A DNA stretch of 52,405 bases from Ruminococcus sp. (GTDB lineage: Bacteria > Bacillota > Clostridia > Oscillospirales > Ruminococcaceae): positions 1-52,405 of the forward strand of contig JAFVFL010000004.1 in the NCBI GenBank assembly GCA_017475555.1. The letters are read 5' to 3'. The notes below the pieces were generated by a model. The model was given only the letters and a program-made list of their open reading frames with translations, was not told the DNA's origin and searched no databases. This document shows, piece by piece, positions 19,054-27,318 of the stretch. Every line of letters starts with the position of its first letter. Position 1 is the first letter of the stretch. The position numbers and the translations under genes are program-made.

Positions 19054-19284
19054 ATGATAGAGTTATATTCTGCTGACAGCTGCATATGGTGCAGGCGGAC
19101 GAGGGCGTATCTTGATTCAAAGGGGGTGGATTACACCTGCCGGAACGCCGCAGAGCCGGAGAACGCAGAGAGGATATTCAGCATGACGGGGCAGAGGGGC
19201 TTTCCGGTAACAGTGATAGGCTCTGCGGCAGTTGTGGGGTATGATACGGAAGCGATCGACAAGGCACTTGGAGACATGAAATAA
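19054..19284 (+). CDS. glutaredoxin-family thiol protein
   Basis: Small redox protein of 76 residues with a thioredoxin fold. The active site is CIWC at residues 10-13 and the cis-proline is in GFPVTVIG; the C-terminal VVGYDTEAIDKAL matches the glutaredoxin/NrdH group. The ATG at 19054 is chosen because GCGGAGGG lies just upstream; an open frame runs 16 codons further but is lysine- and arginine-rich and has no ribosome site. It may reduce disulfides of an anaerobic or aerobic ribonucleotide reductase or other targets; no partner gene is adjacent. Confidence 0.87.
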   Translation: MIELYSADSCIWCRRTRAYLDSKGVDYTCRNAAEPENAERIFSMTGQRGFPVTVIGSAAVVGYDTEAIDKALGDMK

Positions 19285-19342
19285 CAGTGCAGCGGTGAGA
19301 GCAGCGTTCAGACGGCAATAAGCAGCACAGTTCACAAGCCTG

Positions 19343-19372
19343 TTAACAAAAATTCAGCTGAATAGTTGTTAA
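19343..19372. promoter_or_regulatory. 30-bp three-block palindromic operator, copy 1
   Basis: TTAACAA, 3 nt, TTCAGCTGAA, 3 nt, TTGTTAA forms a perfect dyad apart from the two spacers. It lies 5 bp upstream of the -35 box of the double-HTH regulator gene. All 24 palindromic bases recur at 26015-26044. Confidence 0.85.
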
Positions 19373-19377
19373 TCATA

Positions 19378-19407
19378 TTGAAATCCCCGGCTTTACCATG
19401 ATATAAT
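19378..19407 (+). promoter_or_regulatory. promoter of the double-HTH regulator
   Basis: TTGAAA at 19378-19383 and TATAAT at 19402-19407 with 18-bp spacing; the ATG follows 20 bp later, so the leader is very short. Confidence 0.75.
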
Positions 19408-19427
19408 AATGGTTGAGGAGTGATAAA

Positions 19428-21161
19428 ATGACACTATCGGAGATACTGAATGAATACATGGCAGCACTTGACTGCTCACAAAACGAGCTTGCGAAGGCAG
19501 CAGATATGACTCCCGCAGCACTCAGCTACTACAGAAATGAACAGCGTACTCCAAAAAAATCAGCGATATCGAAGCTCACAGAGGGAATAGTCTCAATTGC
19601 GGAAAGTAAGGAGATAGGCGGTATTTCCTATGATGATGTGTATAGGAGGATATTTGAAGCCTCCGGGTATATTGACATCGAACCAGAGTGCTTCGGCGAG
19701 AATTTTTCCCGTCTTGTCGGGGAGCTGAGGATCAGTCTCAACAGGCTTGCGAGGGCTATGGATATTGACGCCTCTCTTCTCTCAAGGATAAAGCTCGGTG
19801 AGCGGCTGCCCTCAGATACGGATAAATTCACTGCGGAGCTGAGTATGTATCTTTGCAGCCAGTTGAGCGAATCCGACGAGAGCAGCGTGCTTTGCAGCGT
19901 ACTCGGGATAGCTCCGCACAGCAGTATCCCTGAGCAGAGCGAGGTGGAGGCGGCTGTCAGGAGATACCTGCTGTGTACCGTTCCGTCCGGGCAGACATTC
20001 AGTAAGCTCGACAGCTATCTGCACAGCCTTGATGATTTCGATCTGGGCGAGTATATCACGGTGATCAGATTCGACAAGCTGAAAATACCCTCTGCTCCGA
20101 TCCGCCTGCCCTCGACTAAGCACTATTACGGACTGGAGGAAATGAAGCAGGGCGAGCTTGATTTTCTCAAAGCCACTGCGACCTCCACCTCAAAGCTGCC
20201 CTTTTTCATGAATTCCGATATGCCGATGGCGGATATGGCAAAGGACACGGAGTTCGGCAGAAAGTGGATGTTCGGCATTGCTGCGTGCATAAAAAAGGGA
20301 CTTCATCTCAATATGGTACATAATATCGACCGAAGGCTTGATGAGATGCTGCTCGGTCTTGAAGCGTGGATACCGATATACATGACGGGGCAGATAACTC
20401 CATATTACATTCCAAAGCTTGAAACGAAGGTGTATCATCACCTCAATTATGTTTCAGGAGCAGCTGCCCTCACAGGCGAGTGTATAGACGGCCACCACAA
20501 GGACGGCAGGTACTGCCTCACTAATCTGAAGTCCGAGACAGCATACTACCGCCGAAAAGCGGAATATATCCTCTCAAAAGCCGAACCTCTCATGGATATC
20601 TACGATGTCACGAAGAAGGAGGCGTTTTTCGCATTCGTTTCGTCGGAGTCAAAGGCTCACAGCGAGCGGCATACCATGTACACCTCGCTGCCGCTTTACA
20701 CGATATCTGACAAGCTGTTTCTTGATATTCTCCGCAGGAACGGCGTTCCGAAAAGCAGTCTGAAGCAGTTCCTTGAGTATCTCCACTTTGAGAAGCGTGA
20801 GTTTCTTGGAACGATTCAGTCGTGTAAGGTCACGGATATCATTCCCCGGCTCACAGCTGAGGACATTGCGGAAGCTCCGCCGGTATTGTCGCTGTCGGGA
20901 GGATTTTTCGAGGAGGAGATATTCTATACCGCAGAGGAATATTCCGAGCACCTCAGACAGACTGAGCGGCTTGCGGAGAGGTACACGAATTACACCGTAA
21001 CTTCACAGAAAAGGCGTATCTTCAAAAACATACGCATTGCCCTCAGCCGGGGGAGCTGGGTGATGATATCGAAGTCCAGAAGCCCGGCTATACACTTTGT
21101 CATTCGCCACCCGAAAATGATAAATGCTGTCGAAAAGACGCTCTTTCGGACAGATCAGTGA
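19428..21161 (+). CDS. double XRE-type HTH regulator with large C-terminal domain
   Basis: Probable DNA-binding regulator of 577 residues. Residues 1-50 form an XRE-like helix-turn-helix (SEILNEYMAALDCSQNELAKAADMTPAALS) and a second one lies near residues 95-145 (LVGELRISLNRLARAMDIDASLLSRIKLGER). The remaining 400 or so residues are not recognised; they contain no enzyme motif and no membrane segment. The ATG at 19428 follows GAGGAG; a TTG five codons earlier is less likely. The upstream palindrome is shared with the giant LRR-dockerin gene at 21238-25923, so this protein may regulate itself and that gene (inference). Two tandem HTH units would suit a long multi-block palindrome. Confidence 0.8.
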   Translation: MTLSEILNEYMAALDCSQNELAKAADMTPAALSYYRNEQRTPKKSAISKLTEGIVSIAESKEIGGISYDDVYRRIFEASGYIDIEPECFGENFSRLVGELRISLNRLARAMDIDASLLSRIKLGERLPSDTDKFTAELSMYLCSQLSESDESSVLCSVLGIAPHSSIPEQSEVEAAVRRYLLCTVPSGQTFSKLDSYLHSLDDFDLGEYITVIRFDKLKIPSAPIRLPSTKHYYGLEEMKQGELDFLKATATSTSKLPFFMNSDMPMADMAKDTEFGRKWMFGIAACIKKGLHLNMVHNIDRRLDEMLLGLEAWIPIYMTGQITPYYIPKLETKVYHHLNYVSGAAALTGECIDGHHKDGRYCLTNLKSETAYYRRKAEYILSKAEPLMDIYDVTKKEAFFAFVSSESKAHSERHTMYTSLPLYTISDKLFLDILRRNGVPKSSLKQFLEYLHFEKREFLGTIQSCKVTDIIPRLTAEDIAEAPPVLSLSGGFFEEEIFYTAEEYSEHLRQTERLAERYTNYTVTSQKRRIFKNIRIALSRGSWVMISKSRSPAIHFVIRHPKMINAVEKTLFRTDQ

Positions 21162-21182
21162 CCGCCGTATCACACAAAAACA

Positions 21183-21217
21183 AGCTCCCCGGATCGGGTG
21201 AACCGGGGAGCTTTATT
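21183..21217. terminator. terminator between convergent genes
   Basis: A 10-bp perfect stem AGCTCCCCGG / CCGGGGAGCT with a 10-nt loop, followed by TTATTA on the plus strand. It separates the regulator from the convergent LRR-dockerin gene. Confidence 0.85.
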
Positions 21218-21237
21218 ATAGCCTGTTGAACGTGTTG

Positions 21238-24200
21238 TCAGTTTCCAAGAATGCTTGCCCATGCTGCTCCGGCATCGAATGTCTCTGCGGAGGTAGTTGA
21301 AGCCATTGCATAGAAGGTAAGTATAGATGAAGAGTCTGATGCGTCTATTACTCTCAGGTTCTTAGGCACCATCCAGTTGGTATCATCAAGAGCCTCCATG
21401 TCGATATCCGCAAGCATTGCTGCGAGATCTTCAAGTACCGGATTCTCGTCCACGAGCGTGGTGCCCTCAGGGACAAGCCTTGTATCACTGGCACTTCCGC
21501 CGGTTGAAATGGCAGCATAGTAGACAAGTATGTTGGAGGCGTCCGTGGCATCGACCATGTTATCGAGGTTAGCGTCGCCCTTGACACCGATATATGCGTT
21601 GAACTGCATAGGCGTATCGTCCTCATTGAACACCTGAATGCCGTTGTAATAGACATTTGTCGGGTAAGTGAAATCGTTCTGCTCCTTGCGGTACGAATCC
21701 TGCGGATTGTCTGTACCCTTTACTGCGTCGGCAAAGCTGAAGTTTACCACATCGTCCAGTCCGAGAGCCACATCCTGTCTTACGCCCTTATCATTGAAGT
21801 AGTACAGTGAGTGAATACCTTTGGCATGAAGCTTGCTGTACGGGGTCTTGCTGTGGTTGAGGTAGAAGCCGTTTGAAGCTGTACCTACTGCATAATATTT
21901 GTTGATACCGCTGCCGTTTCCGCCGTCAGTGGTAGTGGTGGTATTACCGTCACCGTTGCCATTTCCACCGTCAGTGGTAGTTGTAGTATTACCGTCACCG
22001 CTGCCGTTACCGTCGTCAGTGGTAGTGGTGGTATTGCCGTCACCGCTGCCGTTTCCGCCGTCAGTGGTAGTCGTGGTATTACCGTCACCGCTGCCGTTTC
22101 CGTTGTCAGTGGTAGTCGTGGTGTTACCGTCACCGTTTCCGTTGCCATCGTCAGTAGTAGTGGTGGTATTACCGTCACCGTTGCCGTTACCGTCGTCAGT
22201 GGTAGTCGTGGTATTACCGTCACCGCTGCCGTTTCCGCCGTCAGTGGTTACGGCAGTAGTTGTTGTGGTATTGCCGCTGCCGTTGTCGGTAGAGGAGGAG
22301 GTCGAAACGCTGCCCTGACCTATGGTGTCGTCAATTTCAAAATTATAATGGTTATTGTTAGCATACTCCTCAGCTGTAGAGCCGTCGCCGCCGATAATTG
22401 TACCGTTGTAGCCTGTATACGCTGAATTATAGCTGCATATTGTCTGTTGAGCGGGGTCTATCTCACAGTCGGGATTTTCAATAATTATCTTACTGTCGCC
22501 CTTTATTACACGGAATGCCGCATAGCATATCTTCTTTACATTTTCGGGGAGCGTAAAGGAATCAGCCTTTGAGAACATGAATGCGTATGCACCGATAGTA
22601 TGAGCACTGTCCGGGACAACAACATCCCCCTCAGCCGAACTTCCGTCAACAACGATACCGTTGACAACGACAACAGGGTTCTCCGCTCTGCGGCTGCTGA
22701 GCCATTTTGTGCCGTCAAAAGCCAAGCCATTGATAGCTGTGACGCTTTCAGGGATATTTATAGTCTCAAGCTCAGCAGAGCTCTGGAATGTATAATATTC
22801 TATCGTCGTAACGCTGTCGGGGATAGTGATGTCTGTAATTGACGAGCAGTAGCTGAATGCGGATTGACCTATCTCCGTAACGCTGTCAGGGATAGAAACT
22901 GAGGTCATTCCGTCGTTCGTGTAGAACGCATAGTCTGCAATTGACTTTACTGTATCAGGGATAACAACATCACCCCCGGCTGCTCTGCCGTCTACAAGAA
23001 TGCCGTTCACGATAACAAGAGGATCCTCTGAGCGTCTGTTCTCCAGCCACTTTGTACCTTGAAATGCAGTGGCATTGAACGAGGTAACAGACGAAGGGAT
23101 ATCAATGTCTTCAAGTGAGGTGCAGCCGTTGAACGCATAGCCTTCTATCCCGGTTACGGAATCAGGGATGTCTATTGAGGTAAGAGACGTACATTCGCTG
23201 AACAGATCTTCAGTGATATCTGTTATGCCGTCGGGGAGCTTGACTGAGGCAAGGTCTGTACAGCCTTCAAATACTGACCAGCCGAGCTTGGTAACGCTGT
23301 CGGGGATAGATACAGAGGTGAGGGGAGTGTACGCAAAGGCATAGCTGTCGATAGCTTCAAGCCCGTCGGGAAGCTCAACATATGTCAGAGCGGTTCTTCT
23401 GAAAGAGCCGTAGCTGATAGTTTTCAATCCGGAGGGAAAATTTACAGACGAAAGAGCTTTGCAGCCGCTAAAAGCAGATTCTTCTATAGTTTCAAGGCTC
23501 TCCGGGAGCTTTACCTCAGTCAGATCAGGACAGCTGTCGAAGGCATACCAGCCGATCGCTGTAACGCCCTCAGGAATGGTCACAGAGGTGATACCGCTGG
23601 TGTAAGCAAAGGCGGACTCGCCTATCTTAGTAACGCCGTCGGGGATAACAACGTCACCTGTGCAGCTTCTGCCGTTCACAAGCACTCCGTTCATGATGAT
23701 GAACGGGCTTTCTTCAAGCATATCGTTCCAGTATTTTGTATTTTCAAAGGCGTCGCAGTATATTTTCGTATTCGGGGAAACGGTAACATCAGCAAGATCT
23801 GTGCAGTCACGGAACGCACCGCTTCCCAGCTCCTTCACAGAATCGGGTATCTTTATTTCTGTGAGTGAAGTGCATTTCTCAAATACCTGAGACTGGATAG
23901 TTTCAAGTCCTTCATTGAGTGATACAGACCCAAGCGAGGTATTATTTCTGAAAACACCGTGTCCAAGATATTCTAATCCAGCAGGAATATTGATATTTTC
24001 AAGTGAAGTACAGCCGTCGAAGGCATAGGCATAGATTTCAGTCAGGCTCTCAGGAAGAGTTACTGATTTAAGAGCTGTGCAGCCCTGGAAAGCAGTGTTC
24101 TCTATCGAGGTCACGCCCTCAGGGACAGTCACGGAGGTAATGGCGGTATTGCCGCTGAATGCTCCTTCGCCGATCTTGGTAACTCCGTCAGGGATAACAA

Positions 24201-25923
24201 AATCGCCCTTTGCGCCTGCTCCGCTGAGGACAGTATCGCCAACGATTATAAATGGATTCTTCTCCGCAAAGGGAGTGTTCAGAAGTGCCTGTTCTCCTAT
24301 CTTATTAAGCCCTGCCGGGATATTTAACTCTTCAAGGCTCGTGCAGTTTCTGAACGAATTACTTTCAAAGCTTGTTACAGTATCAGGAATATTTACCGTC
24401 GTCAGTGAGGTACAGCCGTCGAACATACGGCTGGGTATCTCTGTTATCCCCTCAGGGAGAGTGACCTTTTCAAGAGAGGTACAGCCGGCGAAGGTATCAG
24501 CGGATAGATCAGTGCAGTTCATAACAGCTTCTTTAAGACCGGTACAGCCTTCAAATACCTCCCAGTCCATATCAGTTACAGTCTCCGGCACAGTTACGGA
24601 CGTAAGACCCGTACAGCCGTTAAAGGCAGAGTATGATATCTTCGTCACACTGTCAGGGATAGAGACAGAGGTCATTTCGGTATTGCCCTCAAAAGCATAG
24701 CCCTTTATCGTCTCAACACCGTCGGGGATAACAACATTGCCCTTTGCACCTGCACCTGAGATAAGTGTACCTCCCGCTATGATAAGGGGGTGCTCCTCTA
24801 TCCAGGGTGTATCCTTAAATGCGTTAGTTTCCACAGATGAAAGTGATGCAGGAATGTTCATCTCCGTCAGACTTGTACAGCCGCCGAATGCACCGGTGTC
24901 GATATAGGTCACGGTGTCCGGGAGAGTTACACTCGTCAGTGCCGTACAGCTGTGGAAAGCGTAATAGGGTATCTTCGTAACTCCCTCGGGAATAACGGCA
25001 GAGGTCAGAGCACACTCGTGGAACGCATAGCTGCCCAGTGCATTAAGATTTGCAGGAATATTTACCTCACTGAGCTTTTCATTGCCCATGAACGCATAGT
25101 TGTCAATGACCTCCACACTGTCAGGAATTACGACCTTTGTTAGATTCATGCAGTACTCAAAAGCACTGTTGCCGATCTTCGTCAAGCCCTCCGGCAAAAT
25201 TACAGAGGCAAGGCGGTTACGGTTGAAGAATGCACTCGGAGCTATCTCAGTAACGCCCTCCGGGATAACTACCTCGATATCGTCCTCGTTTGAGGAATCA
25301 TAATTGGAGAAGTTGTAGGTGAGGAGCACCCCGTCCCTTATGATAAAGGGGTTGGCTTCGCCGTAGGGAGTGTCTGAAAATGCTCCTGCACCGATCTTCT
25401 GAATGCCGTCGGGAAATTCAATGGTCTCAATGGCTGTGCCGAAGAAAGCGTCAGAGCCGATAGAAGTAATGGTACTGGGCAGATTGATCTCCCTGAGGGA
25501 GCTGGCAGTGTAGAAAGCCATTTGATTTATGACCTCAGTTCCCTCAGACAGCGTTACCTTTTCAAGATTTGTACAGCCCTGGAAGCAGTCGAAAGGTATT
25601 TCCTTTATCGTTCCGGGGATCACTACCGACTTTATATCATTATTGCCCTGGAAGAGGTAATCGGCAAGCTCCGTGATCTCTGTGCCGTCCGCCTCAGAGG
25701 GGATAACGACCTCCTCCGGCGGAGTACCCGTGTAGCCTGTTACGGCTTTGGTGCCGTCGTCGTTATCGTCATAAAGGAATTGAAACTCAGACTGCTCCTC
25801 TGTTCCCTCTGCTGCACTCACGATCGGTACCGGAGCCGCAGGATTCTGAGGAAGCATACCTATGCTGCTGCCAATTACCACAAGAAATGCAGTGACTGCT
25901 GCTGCAATGCGTTTTCTGTTCAT
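21238..25923 (-). CDS. giant secreted LRR (BspA-like) protein with dockerin
   Basis: Extracellular protein of 1561 residues. The signal peptide ends near residue 38 (PIVSAAEG). Residues about 55-1190 are BspA-type leucine-rich repeats of about 23 residues (units like LTSVTIPDSVTKIGxxAFxGC). These are grouped into super-repeats of roughly 150 residues, most of which open with a P-hydrophobic block (PFIIxxG, then GDVVIPDGV). A Thr/Gly/Asn/Asp linker follows, then an unassigned module (YYAVGTASNGFYL onward), then a C-terminal dockerin with repeats GDANLDNMVDATDASNIL and VIDASDSSSILTFYA separated by about 55 residues. No catalytic domain is seen. A role in adhesion or in binding host or plant polymers through the cellulosome is likely. 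The start has AAGGAGGT; the promoter carries the shared palindrome. Confidence 0.9.
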   Translation of the reverse strand: MNRKRIAAAVTAFLVVIGSSIGMLPQNPAAPVPIVSAAEGTEEQSEFQFLYDDNDDGTKAVTGYTGTPPEEVVIPSEADGTEITELADYLFQGNNDIKSVVIPGTIKEIPFDCFQGCTNLEKVTLSEGTEVINQMAFYTASSLREINLPSTITSIGSDAFFGTAIETIEFPDGIQKIGAGAFSDTPYGEANPFIIRDGVLLTYNFSNYDSSNEDDIEVVIPEGVTEIAPSAFFNRNRLASVILPEGLTKIGNSAFEYCMNLTKVVIPDSVEVIDNYAFMGNEKLSEVNIPANLNALGSYAFHECALTSAVIPEGVTKIPYYAFHSCTALTSVTLPDTVTYIDTGAFGGCTSLTEMNIPASLSSVETNAFKDTPWIEEHPLIIAGGTLISGAGAKGNVVIPDGVETIKGYAFEGNTEMTSVSIPDSVTKISYSAFNGCTGLTSVTVPETVTDMDWEVFEGCTGLKEAVMNCTDLSADTFAGCTSLEKVTLPEGITEIPSRMFDGCTSLTTVNIPDTVTSFESNSFRNCTSLEELNIPAGLNKIGEQALLNTPFAEKNPFIIVGDTVLSGAGAKGDFVIPDGVTKIGEGAFSGNTAITSVTVPEGVTSIENTAFQGCTALKSVTLPESLTEIYAYAFDGCTSLENINIPAGLEYLGHGVFRNNTSLGSVSLNEGLETIQSQVFEKCTSLTEIKIPDSVKELGSGAFRDCTDLADVTVSPNTKIYCDAFENTKYWNDMLEESPFIIMNGVLVNGRSCTGDVVIPDGVTKIGESAFAYTSGITSVTIPEGVTAIGWYAFDSCPDLTEVKLPESLETIEESAFSGCKALSSVNFPSGLKTISYGSFRRTALTYVELPDGLEAIDSYAFAYTPLTSVSIPDSVTKLGWSVFEGCTDLASVKLPDGITDITEDLFSECTSLTSIDIPDSVTGIEGYAFNGCTSLEDIDIPSSVTSFNATAFQGTKWLENRRSEDPLVIVNGILVDGRAAGGDVVIPDTVKSIADYAFYTNDGMTSVSIPDSVTEIGQSAFSYCSSITDITIPDSVTTIEYYTFQSSAELETINIPESVTAINGLAFDGTKWLSSRRAENPVVVVNGIVVDGSSAEGDVVVPDSAHTIGAYAFMFSKADSFTLPENVKKICYAAFRVIKGDSKIIIENPDCEIDPAQQTICSYNSAYTGYNGTIIGGDGSTAEEYANNNHYNFEIDDTIGQGSVSTSSSTDNGSGNTTTTTAVTTDGGNGSGDGNTTTTTDDGNGNGDGNTTTTTDDGNGNGDGNTTTTTDNGNGSGDGNTTTTTDGGNGSGDGNTTTTTDDGNGSGDGNTTTTTDGGNGNGDGNTTTTTDGGNGSGINKYYAVGTASNGFYLNHSKTPYSKLHAKGIHSLYYFNDKGVRQDVALGLDDVVNFSFADAVKGTDNPQDSYRKEQNDFTYPTNVYYNGIQVFNEDDTPMQFNAYIGVKGDANLDNMVDATDASNILVYYAAISTGGSASDTRLVPEGTTLVDENPVLEDLAAMLADIDMEALDDTNWMVPKNLRVIDASDSSSILTFYAMASTTSAETFDAGAAWASILGN
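21908..22247. repeat. 45-bp coding minisatellite
   Basis: About seven tandem 45-bp units, plus a degenerate one, encode a linker of five or so threonines followed by Asp/Gly/Asn/Ser (NTTTTTDGGNGSGDG type). Units differ mainly at third positions and at D/G and N/S choices. Copy number is expected to vary between strains. Confidence 0.9.
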
Positions 25924-25979
25924 GATAGACCTCCTTGCTTTTTTATAAAATCAATTGAAAAGTGCATATGATTTTGTAT

Positions 25980-26008
25980 ATTATATCACAAAGGAGGCTT
26001 CTTGTAAA
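25980..26008 (-). promoter_or_regulatory. promoter of the giant LRR-dockerin gene
   Basis: On the minus strand, TTTACA (26008-26003) and TATAAT (25985-25980) are 17 bp apart. The palindromic operator lies 6 bp upstream of the -35 box, nearly the same geometry as at 19343-19407. Confidence 0.78.
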
Positions 26009-26014
26009 TACAAA

Positions 26015-26044
26015 TTAACAAACTTTCAGCTGAAAGATTGTTAA
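26015..26044. promoter_or_regulatory. 30-bp three-block palindromic operator, copy 2
   Basis: Same TTAACAA, 3 nt, TTCAGCTGAA, 3 nt, TTGTTAA arrangement as at 19343-19372; only the two 3-nt spacers differ (ACT and AGA here, AAA and TAG there). Confidence 0.85.
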
Positions 26045-26136
26045 TTCACTTATATTAAATTCACATTATACAATATGTAGATATGCTTTCGGGTCACAGT
26101 GACAGAAGCTGCGGACAGCAGCCGCATATAAAAAAA

Positions 26137-26158
26137 GATCTCCGAAAGACCGGAGATC
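26137..26158 (-). terminator. terminator beyond the truncated tRNA-Leu copy
   Basis: GATCTCCG / CGGAGATC stem with a 6-nt loop, followed on the minus strand by a run of T (26136 downward). It is probably the original terminator of the tRNA-Leu gene before the island inserted. Confidence 0.8.
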
Positions 26159-26171
26159 ATGATGTTATCAG

Positions 26172-26225
26172 TGGTGCGGATAACAGGAGTTGAACCTGCA
26201 CCGAGTTGCCCCGACTGGCACCTGA
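26172..26225 (-). repeat. attachment-site copy: 3' half of tRNA-Leu
   Basis: These 54 bp are identical to 35192-35245, the 3' half of tRNA-Leu(CAG) from the encoded CCA back through the anticodon. Identity ends sharply at 26226. There is no 5' half and no tRNA promoter, so this is not a working gene. Such a displaced 3' half is what integration into a tRNA gene leaves at the distal end of the inserted element. Confidence 0.9.
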
Positions 26226-26283
26226 GGGTGATGTCACGATAGTGTAAGAATCGTTCATATCAACAGAGACCATATTTCTGAAA

Positions 26284-27306
26284 TTATATAAACAAACTCG
26301 TATCCGATTTTTCAGCAGAACCAAGAAAAGTTGCCACGCCGCCAAGCTCAACTCCGTCAATAAGTTCTTCCCTTTTGATGCCCATAATGTCCATAGACAT
26401 CTGACAGGCAACTATCCTTACTCCGTGAGATATTGCATCACGAATAAGCTCTTCAAGCGACGAAACTCCCTTTTGTTTCATTATAGCCCGTATCATCTTA
26501 GAGCCTGCTCCAAGCATATTCATTCTTGAAAGTCCGAGTTTAAGTGAACCTCTCGGCATCATCGTACCAAACATCTTTTCAATGAGGGTCTTTGACACCT
26601 TGACTTTTTTAGGTTTCCTGAGAATATTCAAACCCCAGAAAGTGAAGAACATCGTTACTTTCCTGCCCATTGACGCTGCACCGTTTGCAATAATGAATGC
26701 AGCAATGGTTTTATCGAGGTCTCCGCTGAATACGATAAAAGTCTTATCATTCTGAACCTCGGATACTTTCTCAGCAGGTGCAGAGCATTTTTCAATCTCG
26801 GCTGTTATAACTCCATTTGCAGTATCAAGTCTTATAAGCTTATTCCCGGTTCTTTCGCACCATACTGCTATATCCGATACAAAGGCGTCCTCGGTAGCCT
26901 CAACAATGATATGCTGCTCCAGAGGAAGCTTTCTGATAATATCCGCAGTTTTCACGATAGGCCCCGGACATCTCAGTTTTTTTGCATCAATATATACAGG
27001 CTTACTCTTTAACGCTTCTGAGTACGCCTTGTACCCGCCCTCGATACTATAAGCTTCATAACCTCTGTCCGTAAGGATCTCCGCAACTTCTTCACTCAGG
27101 TCGCCTACGGAGCAGATAAGATACACGGGCTTTCCCTTTGATATCTCATCTATATTCTTTGTAAACCGTGAAAACGGAATGTTTTGCGTTCCGTTTATCT
27201 TATGGACGAGCACATCATCAGGCTCGCGCAGATCGACAAAGGTAAGCTTACTTTTATCAAGTTTTAAAAAATCGGCAGGTTTTATTGTGTTTACATTATC
27301 TGACAT
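26284..27306 (-). CDS. rhodanese-TusA-DsrE/F sulfur-carrier fusion protein
   Basis: Three sulfur-handling domains in one chain of 340 residues. Residues 1-100 are a rhodanese domain (FVDLREPDD; candidate persulfide cysteine Cys65 in YLICSVGD). Residues 103-175 are a TusA/SirA domain with the diagnostic CPGP at 113-116. Residues 188-340 are a DsrE/DsrF/DrsH-like domain (FIVFSGDLDKTIAAFIIANGA; candidate Cys301 in VACQMSMDI). Known relatives pass sulfane sulfur from donor to acceptor as protein persulfides, so this chain could relay sulfur internally. It ends the operon fed by an amino-acid importer, which suggests sulfur released from an imported compound. AGGAGG precedes the ATG. Confidence 0.88.
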   Translation of the reverse strand: MSDNVNTIKPADFLKLDKSKLTFVDLREPDDVLVHKINGTQNIPFSRFTKNIDEISKGKPVYLICSVGDLSEEVAEILTDRGYEAYSIEGGYKAYSEALKSKPVYIDAKKLRCPGPIVKTADIIRKLPLEQHIIVEATEDAFVSDIAVWCERTGNKLIRLDTANGVITAEIEKCSAPAEKVSEVQNDKTFIVFSGDLDKTIAAFIIANGAASMGRKVTMFFTFWGLNILRKPKKVKVSKTLIEKMFGTMMPRGSLKLGLSRMNMLGAGSKMIRAIMKQKGVSSLEELIRDAISHGVRIVACQMSMDIMGIKREELIDGVELGGVATFLGSAEKSDTSLFI

Positions 27307-27318
27307 AATTATATCCTC

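Noticed and set aside
21908..22247. Possible CRISPR-like array
   Set aside because: The 45-bp units are contiguous without unique spacers and encode an in-frame Thr/Gly linker.
24077..24700. 207-codon open frame antisense to the LRR gene
   Set aside because: Its internal repetition mirrors the LRR units on the real strand; no start signal.
26172..26225. Second tRNA-Leu gene
   Set aside because: Only the 3' half is present, identity to the intact gene ends abruptly in the anticodon loop, and there is no promoter.
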